A stretch of 6,733 bases of DNA from Eudoraea sp. (GTDB lineage: Bacteria; Bacteroidota; Bacteroidia; Flavobacteriales; Flavobacteriaceae). How positions within the stretch are numbered: the first letter of the stretch is position 1; each line of letters begins with the position of its first letter. Below, in pieces: positions 1 to 5,693 of the stretch. Location of the stretch: contig JABDPH010000529.1 in the NCBI GenBank assembly GCA_013042925.1, positions 1 to 6,733 on the forward strand, in the 5' to 3' direction. The position numbers and the translations under genes were made by a program. The notes under the pieces are model-generated. The model did no database searches and was not told the DNA's origin. It was given only the letters and a program-made list of their open reading frames with translations.

Positions 1-2
1 GT

Positions 3-1133
3 ATTGCTCTTTGTGATGTAGATAGCGATTTGCTTGAAAAGCGTGCCACGGAAATCGAATCTACATCTGGTCTGCGCCCTAAAACTTTTAATGACCATCG
101 TAAATTTTTAAAAATCAAAGAAATGGATGCCGTTTTTATCGGCACTCCAGATCATTGGCACTGTATTCAGATGATCGATGCCTGTGCGGCAGGAAAAGAT
201 GTATATGTAGAGAAACCAATAGCCAATAGTATTCACGAGGCAGATTTGATGGTGAAAGCAGTACGCAAGTACAATAGGGTAGTGCAGGTAGGTCAATGGC
301 AAAGAAGCGACCCCCATTGGCATTCGGCCTTTGAATATTTAGATTCCGGTGCCTTGGGCAAGATACGGCAGGTGAAAGCCTGGGCAAATGTAAATTACGG
401 TCGCGGTTTTGATGTGGTAGAAGATACTGATCCTCCTCAGGGAGTGGACTACAACAGATGGTTGGGGCCGGCTCCGGAAAGACCATTTAATAAAAATAGA
501 TTTCATGGTAGTTTTAGGTATTTCTGGGATTATGCGGGGGGCCTTATGACCGACTGGGGAGTTCATATGCTGGATATGGTATTACGTGGCATGAATGCCA
601 CTGCGCCTAAATCTGTAGTAGCCATTGGTGGTAAAATTGCTTTTCCCGACAATGCAGCAGAAACTCCGGATACGCTGACGACAGTCTATGATTTTGGGAA
701 TTTCAGTTTTATTTGGGAACAATTTATGGGCATGGGCACATCGCCGTATTTGGACGAATCTGGTGAACCTGGAGTGGCTTTTATTGGCGAGAATGGCATT
801 TTGGCCATCAACAGGGCAAGCTGGAAAGTGCTTCCCCTTCAGCATGATGGTAAATACTTAACAGAAGTATTACCACCCCGAAAAAGTCGTGTCAGCGGCC
901 TGGATGCCCACACAGCCAATTTCCTGGAATGCATCAAAAATCGAAAAGATCCCAATTGTACTATCGAAATGGGAAGAAATGCCGCTCTGGTAGCCCATTT
1001 AGGGAATATCGCCTACCGAACTGGTAAAAAGCTGCAATGGAACGATATGGAAAGCATAGTCACTAATGCATCTGAAGCCAATGCCTATATAAAACCAAAT
1101 TATCGGTCGCCATGGCAATTGTGGGAGGGGTAA
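3..1133 (+). CDS. Gfo/Idh/MocA-family NAD(P)-dependent oxidoreductase, 5' end outside window
   Basis: The reading frame is open from the left edge. The first full codon is at position 3 and reads IALCDVDSD, the end of the second Rossmann strand with its acidic residue, so the gene starts upstream; the TTG at 30 is internal. About 376 residues are visible. The Rossmann fold continues with TPDHWH (about 157-174). The family EKP motif, whose Lys is usually catalytic, is at 210-218. In the C-terminal alpha/beta domain, TDWGVHMLD carries the conserved Asp (552-554) and His (564-566) typical of the active site. The end (GRNAALVAHLGNIAYRTGKK) is a usual family C-terminus. Members oxidise or reduce sugars, inositols and related polyols using NAD(P). 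The TPDHWH/VQVGQWQRS subtype is common in Bacteroidota, often Tat-exported, but the N-terminus that would show a signal is missing. The substrate cannot be read from the sequence. No clear rho-independent terminator follows the stop. Confidence 0.93.
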   Translation: MALCDVDSDLLEKRATEIESTSGLRPKTFNDHRKFLKIKEMDAVFIGTPDHWHCIQMIDACAAGKDVYVEKPIANSIHEADLMVKAVRKYNRVVQVGQWQRSDPHWHSAFEYLDSGALGKIRQVKAWANVNYGRGFDVVEDTDPPQGVDYNRWLGPAPERPFNKNRFHGSFRYFWDYAGGLMTDWGVHMLDMVLRGMNATAPKSVVAIGGKIAFPDNAAETPDTLTTVYDFGNFSFIWEQFMGMGTSPYLDESGEPGVAFIGENGILAINRASWKVLPLQHDGKYLTEVLPPRKSRVSGLDAHTANFLECIKNRKDPNCTIEMGRNAALVAHLGNIAYRTGKKLQWNDMESIVTNASEANAYIKPNYRSPWQLWEG

Positions 1134-1202
1134 GTGTTTTTGTTGAAAACAAAAAATCCTGTTCCTTGATTATTGTTTAACTGCCAACTGCGCACTACAA
1201 AT

Positions 1203-1260
1203 GCGGGAATTAACTCTCCCGATAACTATCGGGATCGCTGAGTCCTCACTCGAACATTTT
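1203..1260 (+). repeat. Diverged repeat module, copy 1, carrying an 18-nt palindrome
   Basis: This copy starts with GCGGGAATT, continues AACTC, then has the palindrome TCCCGATAACTATCGGGA, then TCGCTGAGTCC and CTCGAACATTTT. The two flanks match copy 2 at 1519-1568: GCGGGAATT is identical, CTC is shared, and TCGC(T)GAGTCC...TCGAACAT matches 19 of 22 positions apart from one inserted T. Copy 2 has GGTCTTTGGCC where this copy has the palindrome. No function is known to me. Confidence 0.6.
1217..1234. repeat. 18-nt palindrome, copy 1 (TCCCGATAACTATCGGGA)
   Basis: The arms TCCCGATA and TATCGGGA are perfectly complementary around a central AC. It differs at one central base from the palindrome at 1967-1984. 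From memory, CCCGATA-N2-TATCGGG palindromes recur in intergenic DNA of flavobacteria; this was not searched. It resembles a REP-type element in size and symmetry. Confidence 0.75.
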
Positions 1261-1468
1261 GAGAACAAATCACAATTCGTGTAAAGGTTTTTCTGAGGAT
1301 TTTCAGAACTGATATAAAAACTTTGAATCTAAGTATTCCTTTTTCCGTGGTGTAGTGAACCTTGGCGTTAATAATTATTGAAGCCTTGGAAATAATTTAG
1401 CCAAGGTGAGTGGTTTTTAAAATGTTTTATTTTAAAAAACACATAGTGAAAAAGTGCCTTTTATTTTG

Positions 1469-1502
1469 GTTCGTTTTCTTTGGGCAAGCAAAGAAAATGA
1501 AC
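1469..1502. repeat. Long hairpin, 14-bp arms
   Basis: The left arm GTTCGTTTTCTTTG (1469-1482) pairs with the right arm CAAAGAAAATGAAC (1489-1502). There is one G-T mismatch position, and the loop is GGCAAG. There is no T-tract directly after either arm, so it is not a classic terminator. It sits 11 nt from the hairpin-forming repeat module copy 2, and the two may be one structured unit. Confidence 0.65.
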
Positions 1503-1518
1503 AGTAAGAAATCGTTCG

Positions 1519-1568
1519 GCGGGAATTGCTCGGTCTTTGGCCTCGCGAGTCCCCGTTCGAACATCTTT
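1519..1568 (+). repeat. Diverged repeat module, copy 2, palindrome-free and hairpin-forming
   Basis: The core GCGGGAATTG-CTC-GGTCTTTGGCC-TCGC-GAGTCC ends in TTCGAACATCTTT. With its left flank it can form an imperfect hairpin: GTTCG (1514-1518) pairs with CGAAC (1558-1562), CGGGA with TCCCCG, and CGG with CCTCG near the apex. The apical GGTCTTTGGCC (1532-1542) is the part replaced by the 18-nt palindrome in copy 1. Nothing else marks it as a gene. Confidence 0.55.
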
Positions 1569-1651
1569 AAAAAAGAAAAGTAAGCCATACAGGCTATCTT
1601 CTTTAGTTTCTTAAACTCTCGCTCGAGCAAACTCGGCTCTGTTTTAGAAAC

Positions 1652-1678
1652 AAAAAAAGCCAGAGCTTTGCTCTGACT
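1652..1678 (-). terminator. Rho-independent terminator after tRNA-Leu
   Basis: On the minus strand AGTCAGAGC-AAA-GCTCTGGCT forms a 9-bp stem with one G-U pair and a 3-nt loop. It is followed by a run of T (complement of A1652-1658). It starts 14 nt beyond the tRNA-Leu 3' end, so it fits as the end of the tRNA transcription unit. Confidence 0.85.
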
Positions 1679-1692
1679 TTTCTTCTCATCTG

Positions 1693-1777
1693 TACTCGAG
1701 GCGGGACTTGAACCCGCACGGCCATAATGGCCATTGGATTTTAAGTCCAACGTGTCTACCAATTCCACCACTCGAGC
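1693..1777 (-). tRNA. tRNA-Leu (anticodon UAA)
   Basis: This is an 85-nt class II tRNA. The acceptor arms GCTCGAG and CTCGAGT close with one G-U pair, and the discriminator is A. The anticodon stem TTGGA/TCCAA encloses loop CTTAAAA, giving anticodon TAA (plus-strand 1741-1743). It has a long variable arm with GGCC/GGCC pairing and a T-arm GCGGG-TTCAAGT-CCCGC. CCA is not encoded (the sequence continues CAGATG). A small hairpin ATCCT-AAA-AGGAT (1778-1790) touches the mature 5' end. The tRNA shares its strand with tRNA-Gly 54 nt upstream. The long variable arm and the anticodon make the identity firm. Confidence 0.97.
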
Positions 1778-1800
1778 ATCCTAAAAGGATTGGACATAAT

Positions 1801-1824
1801 AAAAAAACGCTGGCAGGCAGCGTT
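1801..1824 (-). terminator. Terminator-like hairpin between tRNA-Gly and tRNA-Leu
   Basis: On the minus strand AACGCTG-CCTGC-CAGCGTT is a perfect 7-bp stem followed by at least five further T residues. It begins 7 nt after the tRNA-Gly 3' end. No clear promoter follows it before tRNA-Leu, so either it is leaky or tRNA-Leu has a promoter I cannot recognise. Confidence 0.8.
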
Positions 1825-1831
1825 CTTCCTG

Positions 1832-1904
1832 AGCGAAAAACGGGATTCGAACCCGCGACCTCCACCTTGGCAAGGTGGCGCTCTACCAACTGAGCTATTT
1901 TCGC
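1832..1904 (-). tRNA. tRNA-Gly (anticodon GCC)
   Basis: This is a 73-nt cloverleaf. The acceptor arms GCGAAAA and TTTTCGC close, and the discriminator is U, as expected for bacterial tRNA-Gly. The D-arm is AGCTCAGTTGGTAGAGC. The anticodon stem CCACC/GGTGG encloses TTGCCAA, giving anticodon GCC (plus-strand 1869-1871). The T-arm is GCGGG-TTCGAAT-CCCGT with one G-U pair. CCA is not encoded. Its 5' half is duplicated, in decayed form, immediately upstream (1931-1996). The probable promoter lies beyond that copy at 2038-2067. Confidence 0.97.
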
Positions 1905-1930
1905 GTTTTCAGAAAATAGCCCTTCAGTTT

Positions 1931-1996
1931 TTGAACCCCTATTGTTGTGGCAATGTGGCGCTCAACTCCCGATATCTATCGGGAAGCTATTTTCGC
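1931..1996 (-). pseudogene. Decayed tRNA-Gly(GCC) copy interrupted by a palindrome
   Basis: Two blocks match the intact tRNA-Gly in the same order and orientation. TGGCAATGTGGCGCTC (1948-1963) matches 15 of 16 positions of the anticodon-arm region (1868-1883). AGCTATTTTCGCGT (1985-1998) matches the 5' acceptor and D-stem region (1893-1906) at 14 of 14 positions. Between them the D-loop holds an 18-nt palindrome in place of TG, and four bases (CTAC or TACC) are lost. Towards the 3' side only a TTCAA-like T-loop remains near 1931-1940. The second half of the anticodon stem and the T-stem no longer pair, and the region is about 4 nt short, so it should not fold as a working tRNA. It lies inside the probable tRNA leader transcript. 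Confidence 0.82.
1967..1984. repeat. 18-nt palindrome, copy 2 (TCCCGATATCTATCGGGA)
   Basis: It has the same 8-bp arms as the copy at 1217-1234 and differs only in one central base. It sits in the D-loop position of the decayed tRNA-Gly, between CAAC and AGCTATTTTCGCG; the intact tRNA has only TG between the same flanks. Confidence 0.75.
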
Positions 1997-2037
1997 GTAT
2001 TCTAAAGAACGTGGCACCTGAAAAACGGATGCGGACG

Positions 2038-2067
2038 CAAATTTAATACAATTCTATAGAAAGCAAA
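2038..2067 (-). promoter_or_regulatory. Bacteroidota-type promoter for the tRNA unit
   Basis: On the minus strand TTTG (2067-2064), an 18-nt spacer and TAAATTTG (2045-2038) match the Bacteroidota consensus TTTG / TAnnTTTG in sequence and spacing. Transcription would start near 2031 and run through the decayed tRNA-Gly, then tRNA-Gly. It is the only good match to this consensus I found upstream of the tRNA genes. Confidence 0.65.
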
Positions 2068-2167
2068 GAACTTTTAACCAAAAAGAATATGATGATGTGT
2101 AATAAAGGTATAAAAATTTTATCCCGGATTATGGTGCCCCGGATGAGGACTAATTAGCCTGCTTAAA

Positions 2168-4789
2168 TCAGGAAGTAGCTTTTTTATTCTTGGTCAGCAT
2201 TCGTTTAATTTCGTTAAGTTTCATCAACGCCTCAACAGGTGTTAATGTGTTGATGTCTAAATGAATTAATTCCTCCTTAATTCGTTCCAATAAAGGATCA
2301 TCAAGATTAAAAAAACTGAGTTGCATTTCATTTTGTGCCGCCTGGAGATTACCTGTCAGCTCTTCACTGGAATGTGATTTTTCTAATTTTTTTAAGATCT
2401 TCTCGGCCTTATGGATAACTTGCTGGGGCATTCCTGCCATTTTTGCCACATAGATTCCAAAACTGTGTTCACTCCCGCCCGCTACCAGCTTCCTTAAAAA
2501 CAGTACAGTATCCTTTAGCTCTTTTACGGCTACATTGTAATTCTTTATCCGCTCAAAGGTAGTAGCCATTTCATTTAGTTCATGGTAATGCGTAGCAAAG
2601 AGGGTCTTAGCCCTGGCCGGATGTTCATGCAGGTATTCAGAAATTGCCCAGGCAATTGAAATCCCGTCATAGGTGCTGGTGCCCCTTCCAATTTCATCAA
2701 GCAGGATAAGGCTTCTGTCGGAAAGATTGTTGAGGATAGATGCCGTTTCATTCATTTCCACCATAAAAGTAGATTCTCCAAGGGATATATTATCACTGGC
2801 ACCAACCCGTGTAAAGATCTTGTCAACATAACCTATCTGGGCTGCTTCCGCCGGAACAAAACTTCCCATTTGTGCCAGTAAAACAATAAGGGCAGTTTGT
2901 CTCAATATAGCCGATTTACCGCTCATATTTGGCCCTGTAATCATTATAATTTGTTGTGATTCCCTGTTTAAAACCAGGTCGTTGGGAATATAGGACTCAC
3001 CCAAAGGGAGTTGCTTTTCTATAACAGGATGCCGGCCATTCTTAATGGATATTTCGGTGCTGTCATTTAAGGTGGGGGCCACATAATTGTTTTCTTTTGC
3101 AAGTTGTGTAAAACCACACAGGCAATCCAGCCTGGCAATCTGATGGGCATTTTGTTGAACAGGAGAAATATATTCCTGTAACCATACGACTAATTGCGAG
3201 AACAACTGTTGTTCCAGACTTAAAATGCGTTCCTCAGCGCCTAAGATCTTAGCTTCGTATTCCTTTAATTCCTCAGTAATATAGCGTTCTGCGTTTACAA
3301 GGGTTTGCTTTCGTATCCATTCTTCAGGAACTTTGTCCTTGTGTGTGTTGCGTACTTCAATATAGTAGCCGAAAACATTATTTGAGGCAATTTTCAGTGA
3401 GCTGATCCCGGTGCGTTTCGTTTCTCTTATCAGCATCTGATCCAGATGGTCCTTCCCGCTGAAGGCCAAATCCTTTAGCTCATCAAGCTCAGCAGAATAT
3501 CCTTTTGCTATAACATTGCCTTTAAGAACATTAACTGGAGCATCTTCCTGTAACAGCTTTTTTATTTTTTCACGGACGGCATCACAATTATCCAATTTGT
3601 CTCCTATGAGTCTTAAGGATTCATTTTCACTTTGAGTAATTATTTGTTTTATGGGTACGATGGCTTCTAATGAATTCTTTAATTGTACGGTTTCCCTGGG
3701 GTTCACTTTTCCGGTAGCGACTTTTGAAATTAGTCGTTCAAGATCTGCTATATGTTTAAGTCCATACTGCAGTTTTTGGAGTGAACTTTCATTTTCAAGG
3801 AAATAAGAAATTACGTTATGTCTGCGTCTTATTTTTTCAATATTCTTAAGGGGAAGTGCCAGCCAGCGTTTTAAAAGGCGCCCGCCCATAGAGGAAATGG
3901 TTTTATCAATAACGTCTATAAGGGTAACCGCATTTTCATTATGCGAATGGTACAATTCGAGGTTTTTTATAGTAAACCTATCCATCCAGATATATTCCTC
4001 TTCGGCTATTCTTTGGATCTTACCGATATGCTGCAATTGATTATGCCGGGTATCAGAAAGATAATGCAATGCTGCACCTGAAGCTATTATTCCATACTTC
4101 AAATGAGATATGCCAAAACCTTTTAAGGTTGTGGTTTTAAAATGGTTGGTTAGGGTCTCTTGGGCATAATCCTCCTGAAAGATCCAGTCTTCCAGATAAA
4201 AGGTATGGAAACGGGTTCCAAAAGCTTCCTTAAAATCTGTCTTATGTGCTTTTGAAACAAGAACTTCATTAGGGTGAAAATTTTGAAGCAATTTGTCTAT
4301 TTGTTCTAACTTACCCTCCGCGGTTAGGAATTCACCCGTAGAGATGTCTAAAAAAGAAACCCCATGTATCTTAACCCCGAAATGAACAGCACAAAGAAAA
4401 TTATTAGATTTAGCACTTAATATATCATCATTTAGCGCTACTCCCGGTGTTACTAACTCTGTAACGCCCCTTTTAACTATGGTCTTGGTTAATTTAGGGT
4501 CTTCTAATTGATCACAAATGGCAACCCGCTGACCTGCCTTAACTAGTTTAGGGAGATAAGTATTTAGTGAATGATGTGGAAAACCAGCCAGTTCCGTCCT
4601 GTCGCCCCCATTATTTCTATGGGTGAGTACAATCCCCAAAATTCCAGCTGCTTTTACCGCATCTTCCCCAAAGGTTTCATAGAAGTCGCCTACCCTGAAT
4701 AGTAAGAGAGCATCAGGATATTTCGTCTTGATGGTATTGTACTGCCTCATCAGAGGCGTCACTTTCTTTATTTTACCGGAATTGGCCAA
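2168..4789 (-). CDS. mutS: DNA mismatch repair protein MutS
   Basis: This 873-residue protein (E. coli MutS is 853) recognises base mismatches and small loops and starts methyl-independent repair with MutL. In order: the mismatch-binding domain with the Phe-X-Glu motif as F36-Y37-E38 in RVGDFYETF; connector, lever and clamp regions (about 130-570); and the ABC-type ATPase with Walker A GPNMSGKS at 619-626 and Walker [11 protein letters not shown] with D698-E699, followed by ATHYHEL. The C-terminal tail has QLSFF (823-827), which fits a beta-clamp-binding motif, and [14 protein letters not shown], which fits the MutS oligomerisation segment. The start is TTG at 4789: an in-frame TAA lies at 4798-4796 and the first ATG (codon 14) would remove the conserved KKVTPL. 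It ends with TGA and no clear terminator follows. It is divergent from the RNA methyltransferase gene. Family identity is certain; the start is likely. Confidence 0.98.
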   Translation of the reverse strand: MANSGKIKKVTPLMRQYNTIKTKYPDALLLFRVGDFYETFGEDAVKAAGILGIVLTHRNNGGDRTELAGFPHHSLNTYLPKLVKAGQRVAICDQLEDPKLTKTIVKRGVTELVTPGVALNDDILSAKSNNFLCAVHFGVKIHGVSFLDISTGEFLTAEGKLEQIDKLLQNFHPNEVLVSKAHKTDFKEAFGTRFHTFYLEDWIFQEDYAQETLTNHFKTTTLKGFGISHLKYGIIASGAALHYLSDTRHNQLQHIGKIQRIAEEEYIWMDRFTIKNLELYHSHNENAVTLIDVIDKTISSMGGRLLKRWLALPLKNIEKIRRRHNVISYFLENESSLQKLQYGLKHIADLERLISKVATGKVNPRETVQLKNSLEAIVPIKQIITQSENESLRLIGDKLDNCDAVREKIKKLLQEDAPVNVLKGNVIAKGYSAELDELKDLAFSGKDHLDQMLIRETKRTGISSLKIASNNVFGYYIEVRNTHKDKVPEEWIRKQTLVNAERYITEELKEYEAKILGAEERILSLEQQLFSQLVVWLQEYISPVQQNAHQIARLDCLCGFTQLAKENNYVAPTLNDSTEISIKNGRHPVIEKQLPLGESYIPNDLVLNRESQQIIMITGPNMSGKSAILRQTALIVLLAQMGSFVPAEAAQIGYVDKIFTRVGASDNISLGESTFMVEMNETASILNNLSDRSLILLDEIGRGTSTYDGISIAWAISEYLHEHPARAKTLFATHYHELNEMATTFERIKNYNVAVKELKDTVLFLRKLVAGGSEHSFGIYVAKMAGMPQQVIHKAEKILKKLEKSHSSEELTGNLQAAQNEMQLSFFNLDDPLLERIKEELIHLDINTLTPVEALMKLNEIKRMLTKNKKATS

Positions 4790-4943
4790 AGTAGTTTATT
4801 CCCCTATTTTTGTCAACCAGGGAGTAAACGAAAATACTATTTTTCCCAGGGATTGTCACCCCTTGTTGATATTTTCGGATAACTTAGTACAAGTTCATTT
4901 AATAGAAGGTTTACTCCTTAGGTTTAGAAATCTTAGACTTTAT
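4790..4943. promoter_or_regulatory. Divergent intergenic region between mutS and the RNA methyltransferase gene
   Basis: This 154-bp region must carry signals for both genes. A perfect 8-bp inverted repeat, CGAAAATA (4829-4836) and TATTTTCG (4870-4877), gives one TATTTTCG facing each gene. Each copy is one base from the TAnnTTTG -7 consensus. No TTTG -33 box sits at the expected distance on either side, so the promoter reading is weak. Confidence 0.3.
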
Positions 4944-5480
4944 ATGCGAAAACTTAAAAACAGTGAGTTAGACCGCCTGGATGTTGCTCAATTCAAAAAA
5001 GCGCAAAAAACACCTATGGTCCTTGTTTTGGACAATATCCGGAGTTTAAACAATATTGGTTCCGTCTTCAGAACCGCTGATGCTTTCCTGATTGAAAAGA
5101 TTTTTTTATGCGGGATAACTGCTTCTCCCCCCAACAAGGATATTCACAAAACGGCATTGGGAGCTACCGAAAGCGTTACCTGGGAGTACCGAAAAAACAC
5201 TGTAGATTTAATTAAGGAACTTCAGAAAGACTATTCGTGCCTGGCGGTTGAGCAAACAGAAAATGCAATTCCCCTTAATCAGTTTGTTCCTAAAAGTTCA
5301 ACAAAGTACGCCCTGATTTTTGGAAATGAAGTAAAAGGGGTTTCTCAGGAAGTAGTGGATAGCTGCCAGGGGGTTTTAGAAATACCTCAGTACGGAACTA
5401 AGCATTCTTTGAATATTTCGGTAAGTGCCGGAGTAGTCATTTGGGACCTTTGGTCCAAACTTCAGCCTGCTTCAAAATAG
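4944..5480 (+). CDS. TrmH/SpoU-family RNA 2'-O-methyltransferase
   Basis: This 178-residue SPOUT-fold enzyme is expected to transfer a methyl group from S-adenosylmethionine to a ribose 2'-OH in tRNA or rRNA. All three family motifs are present. Motif 1 is N31-IRSLNNIGSVF-R43, with the Arg usually catalytic. Motif 2 is FGNEVKGVS (126-134). Motif 3 is IPQYGTKHSLNISVSAG (147-163), which forms the trefoil-knot cofactor site. The protein is little more than the catalytic domain. It lacks the N-terminal L30e-like domain of RlmB-type enzymes, so it is closer in size to TrmL or TrmH, but the target nucleotide cannot be named. The frame is open upstream to within mutS. I chose ATG 4944 because the upstream part overlaps mutS, is not protein-like for the family and would leave no promoter space. 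No Shine-Dalgarno sequence is visible. A strong terminator follows at 5524. Confidence 0.93.
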   Translation: MRKLKNSELDRLDVAQFKKAQKTPMVLVLDNIRSLNNIGSVFRTADAFLIEKIFLCGITASPPNKDIHKTALGATESVTWEYRKNTVDLIKELQKDYSCLAVEQTENAIPLNQFVPKSSTKYALIFGNEVKGVSQEVVDSCQGVLEIPQYGTKHSLNISVSAGVVIWDLWSKLQPASK

Positions 5481-5523
5481 AATAAATTATCTTGAGTCTT
5501 TTAGCCTGTTACGGGCCAAAAAT

Positions 5524-5553
5524 AAAAACCCTGACAGATATGTCAGGGTTTTT
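5524..5553. terminator. Strong bidirectional rho-independent terminator
   Basis: AAAAACCCTGACA (5524-5536), loop GATA and TGTCAGGGTTTTT (5541-5553) form a perfect 13-bp hairpin. A T-run ends the right arm, and an A-run starts the left arm, giving a T-run on the opposite strand. It lies 43 nt after the methyltransferase stop and 140 nt beyond the stop of the convergent folK-dNK gene, so it can serve both. The gap 5554-5693 shows nothing else clear. Confidence 0.92.
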
Positions 5554-5693
5554 GGATATATAGTTTGAGTTAGTTAGTTTCTCAAAATTGGATGTGCAAG
5601 AAAGTAATTCCTTTTCAACTATGCAAGAAAAATGCTAAATAAGTGTTAAAATGTAATGGTCGTTTTCCTAAATAAAGCATGTAGACAAGGGCC

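Larger units (their letters stand above)
1134..1651. other. Non-coding stretch with repeats and hairpins
   Basis: No convincing protein gene lies here; the minus-strand reading frame that crosses it is an extension through tRNA-Leu. The stretch holds two diverged copies of a repeat module (1203-1260 and 1519-1568), one 18-nt palindrome (1217-1234) and a long hairpin (1469-1502). It also has several small inverted repeats: ACCTTGGC (1359-1366) against GCCAAGGT (1400-1407), GGTTTTTAAAA-like AT-rich arms at 1413-1440, AAAGAA...AGCC against GGCT...TTCTTT (1572-1604), and AGTTT/AAACT (1605-1617). The density of hairpins suggests decayed repetitive DNA or an unrecognised structured RNA. I cannot assign a function. 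Confidence 0.6.

Noticed and set aside
108..845. Several minus-strand open frames within the oxidoreductase gene
   Set aside because: They lie opposite a clear coding frame with family motifs and show no motif or start signal of their own.
1137..1155. TTTTTGTT-GAA-AACAAAAA hairpin after the oxidoreductase stop as a terminator
   Set aside because: The stem is almost entirely A-T and has no following T-run, so stability is too low to call it.
1621..1777. Three CTCGAG copies (near 1622, 1695 and 1771) as an integration att site at tRNA-Leu
   Set aside because: Two are simply the tRNA acceptor stem. The third shares only 6-8 bases, too short for an attachment core, and no integrase or foreign cargo is present.
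1427..1893. Open frames on both strands across 1427-1893, including a minus-strand one starting MVELVDTLDLKSNG
   Set aside because: They are translations of the tRNA-Leu and tRNA-Gly genes and their repeats; tRNA genes occupy the bases and no protein family is recognised.
1203..1984. CRISPR array or insertion sequence
   Set aside because: The repeats are only two copies each, irregularly spaced, and no transposase or Cas gene is in the window.
2105..2160. Possible mutS terminator: AT-rich palindrome near 2107-2125, AGGCTAATTAG-type palindrome at 2146-2160, and two CCCGGAT copies at 2123 and 2138
   Set aside because: The palindromes have no loop or GC-rich stem with a T-run, and the direct repeat is short; none makes a credible terminator.
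4728..4943. N-terminal extension of the methyltransferase by 72 residues
   Set aside because: It overlaps the start of mutS, has no family similarity and would remove the divergent promoter space; ATG 4944 gives a normal compact TrmH-family protein.
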